5,069 nucleotides of DNA from an uncultured Eubacteriales bacterium (GTDB lineage: Bacteria > Bacillota_A > Clostridia > Christensenellales > Aristaeellaceae), in NCBI GenBank assembly GCA_902795555.1, contig CADBLV010000139.1, forward strand, positions 1-5,069. Direction: 5' to 3'. Shown here piece by piece: positions 5,064 through 5,069 of this stretch (position 1 is its first letter; every line of letters begins with the position of its first letter). A program made the translations under genes and the position numbers. The notes beneath the pieces were generated by a model that made no database searches, was not told the DNA's origin, and was given only the letters and a program-made list of their open reading frames with translations.

Positions 5064-5069
5064 ATGAAG
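5064..5069 (+). CDS. Start of a plus-strand gene at the right edge (start uncertain)
   Basis: Two codons, ATG AAG, are visible after a Shine-Dalgarno AAAGGAG at 5055-5061. The gap from GGAG to this ATG is only two bases, much shorter than the five to nine seen for the other genes here. The true start may therefore be a few codons further on, just outside the window; a start at 5070 would give an eight-base gap. That a gene begins here is well supported by the promoter and ribosome binding site; its product cannot be told. Confidence 0.5.

Noticed and set aside
1..5069. Defence system, mobile element, CRISPR array or toxin-antitoxin pair
   Set aside because: No transposase, integrase, nuclease, direct-repeat array or terminal inverted repeats were seen; all recognised genes are housekeeping or general enzymes with uniform composition. 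The tRNA gene has no visible attachment-site duplicate in the window.

Overview
The window looks like a GC-rich chromosomal segment of a bacterium. My best guess is a high-GC Clostridia-type Firmicute from a gut or rumen-like lineage. That rests on the strong GGAGG-type ribosome binding sites, sigma-70/sigma-A type promoters, heavy use of CGG/GGG/CTG codons, a tRNA without an encoded CCA, and protein families common in Clostridia (Eis-like GNAT, family 4 uracil-DNA glycosylase, SurE, YdcF/DUF218). The lineage is inference; no marker gene here fixes it.

Layout. The left edge holds the first 17 codons of a minus-strand gene whose product starts with a signal-peptide-like segment. It is divergent from a four-gene plus-strand cluster starting near 226: a flavin reductase-like FMN protein, an Eis-like N-acetyltransferase with a C-terminal SCP2-like domain, a family 4 (Fe-S) uracil-DNA glycosylase, and the 5'/3'-nucleotidase SurE. 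The gaps are 58, 64 and 1 bases. One good extended -10 promoter precedes the cluster and I see no terminator inside it, so a single transcript is likely. SurE meets a convergent two-gene minus-strand unit: a secreted YdcF-like (DUF218) protein followed by a 105-residue protein I do not recognise. The 3' ends of surE and the small gene overlap by 30 bases, and a hairpin sits at the junction.

Right of the YdcF-like gene is a tRNA-Arg (anticodon UCG) with a near-consensus promoter (TTGACA, 17 bases, TATACT) and a strong intrinsic terminator. A 10-base perfect inverted repeat straddles the -35 box of that promoter. About 200 bases of intergenic DNA follow, with a weak hairpin plus T-run and then a strong promoter (TGGACA, 17 bases, TATAAT) and ribosome binding site for a plus-strand gene that begins at or just past the right edge.

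How the genes work together. Uracil-DNA glycosylase and SurE both act on nucleic acid or nucleotide damage and turnover, while the flavin reductase and acetyltransferase are general redox or modification enzymes. Any shared pathway is speculative. I see no CRISPR array, mobile element, toxin-antitoxin pair, phage gene or defence system. The window reads as an ordinary housekeeping region with a few small features worth checking: the unknown 105-residue protein, the promoter-spanning inverted repeat, the tail-to-tail overlap and the last intergenic stretch.
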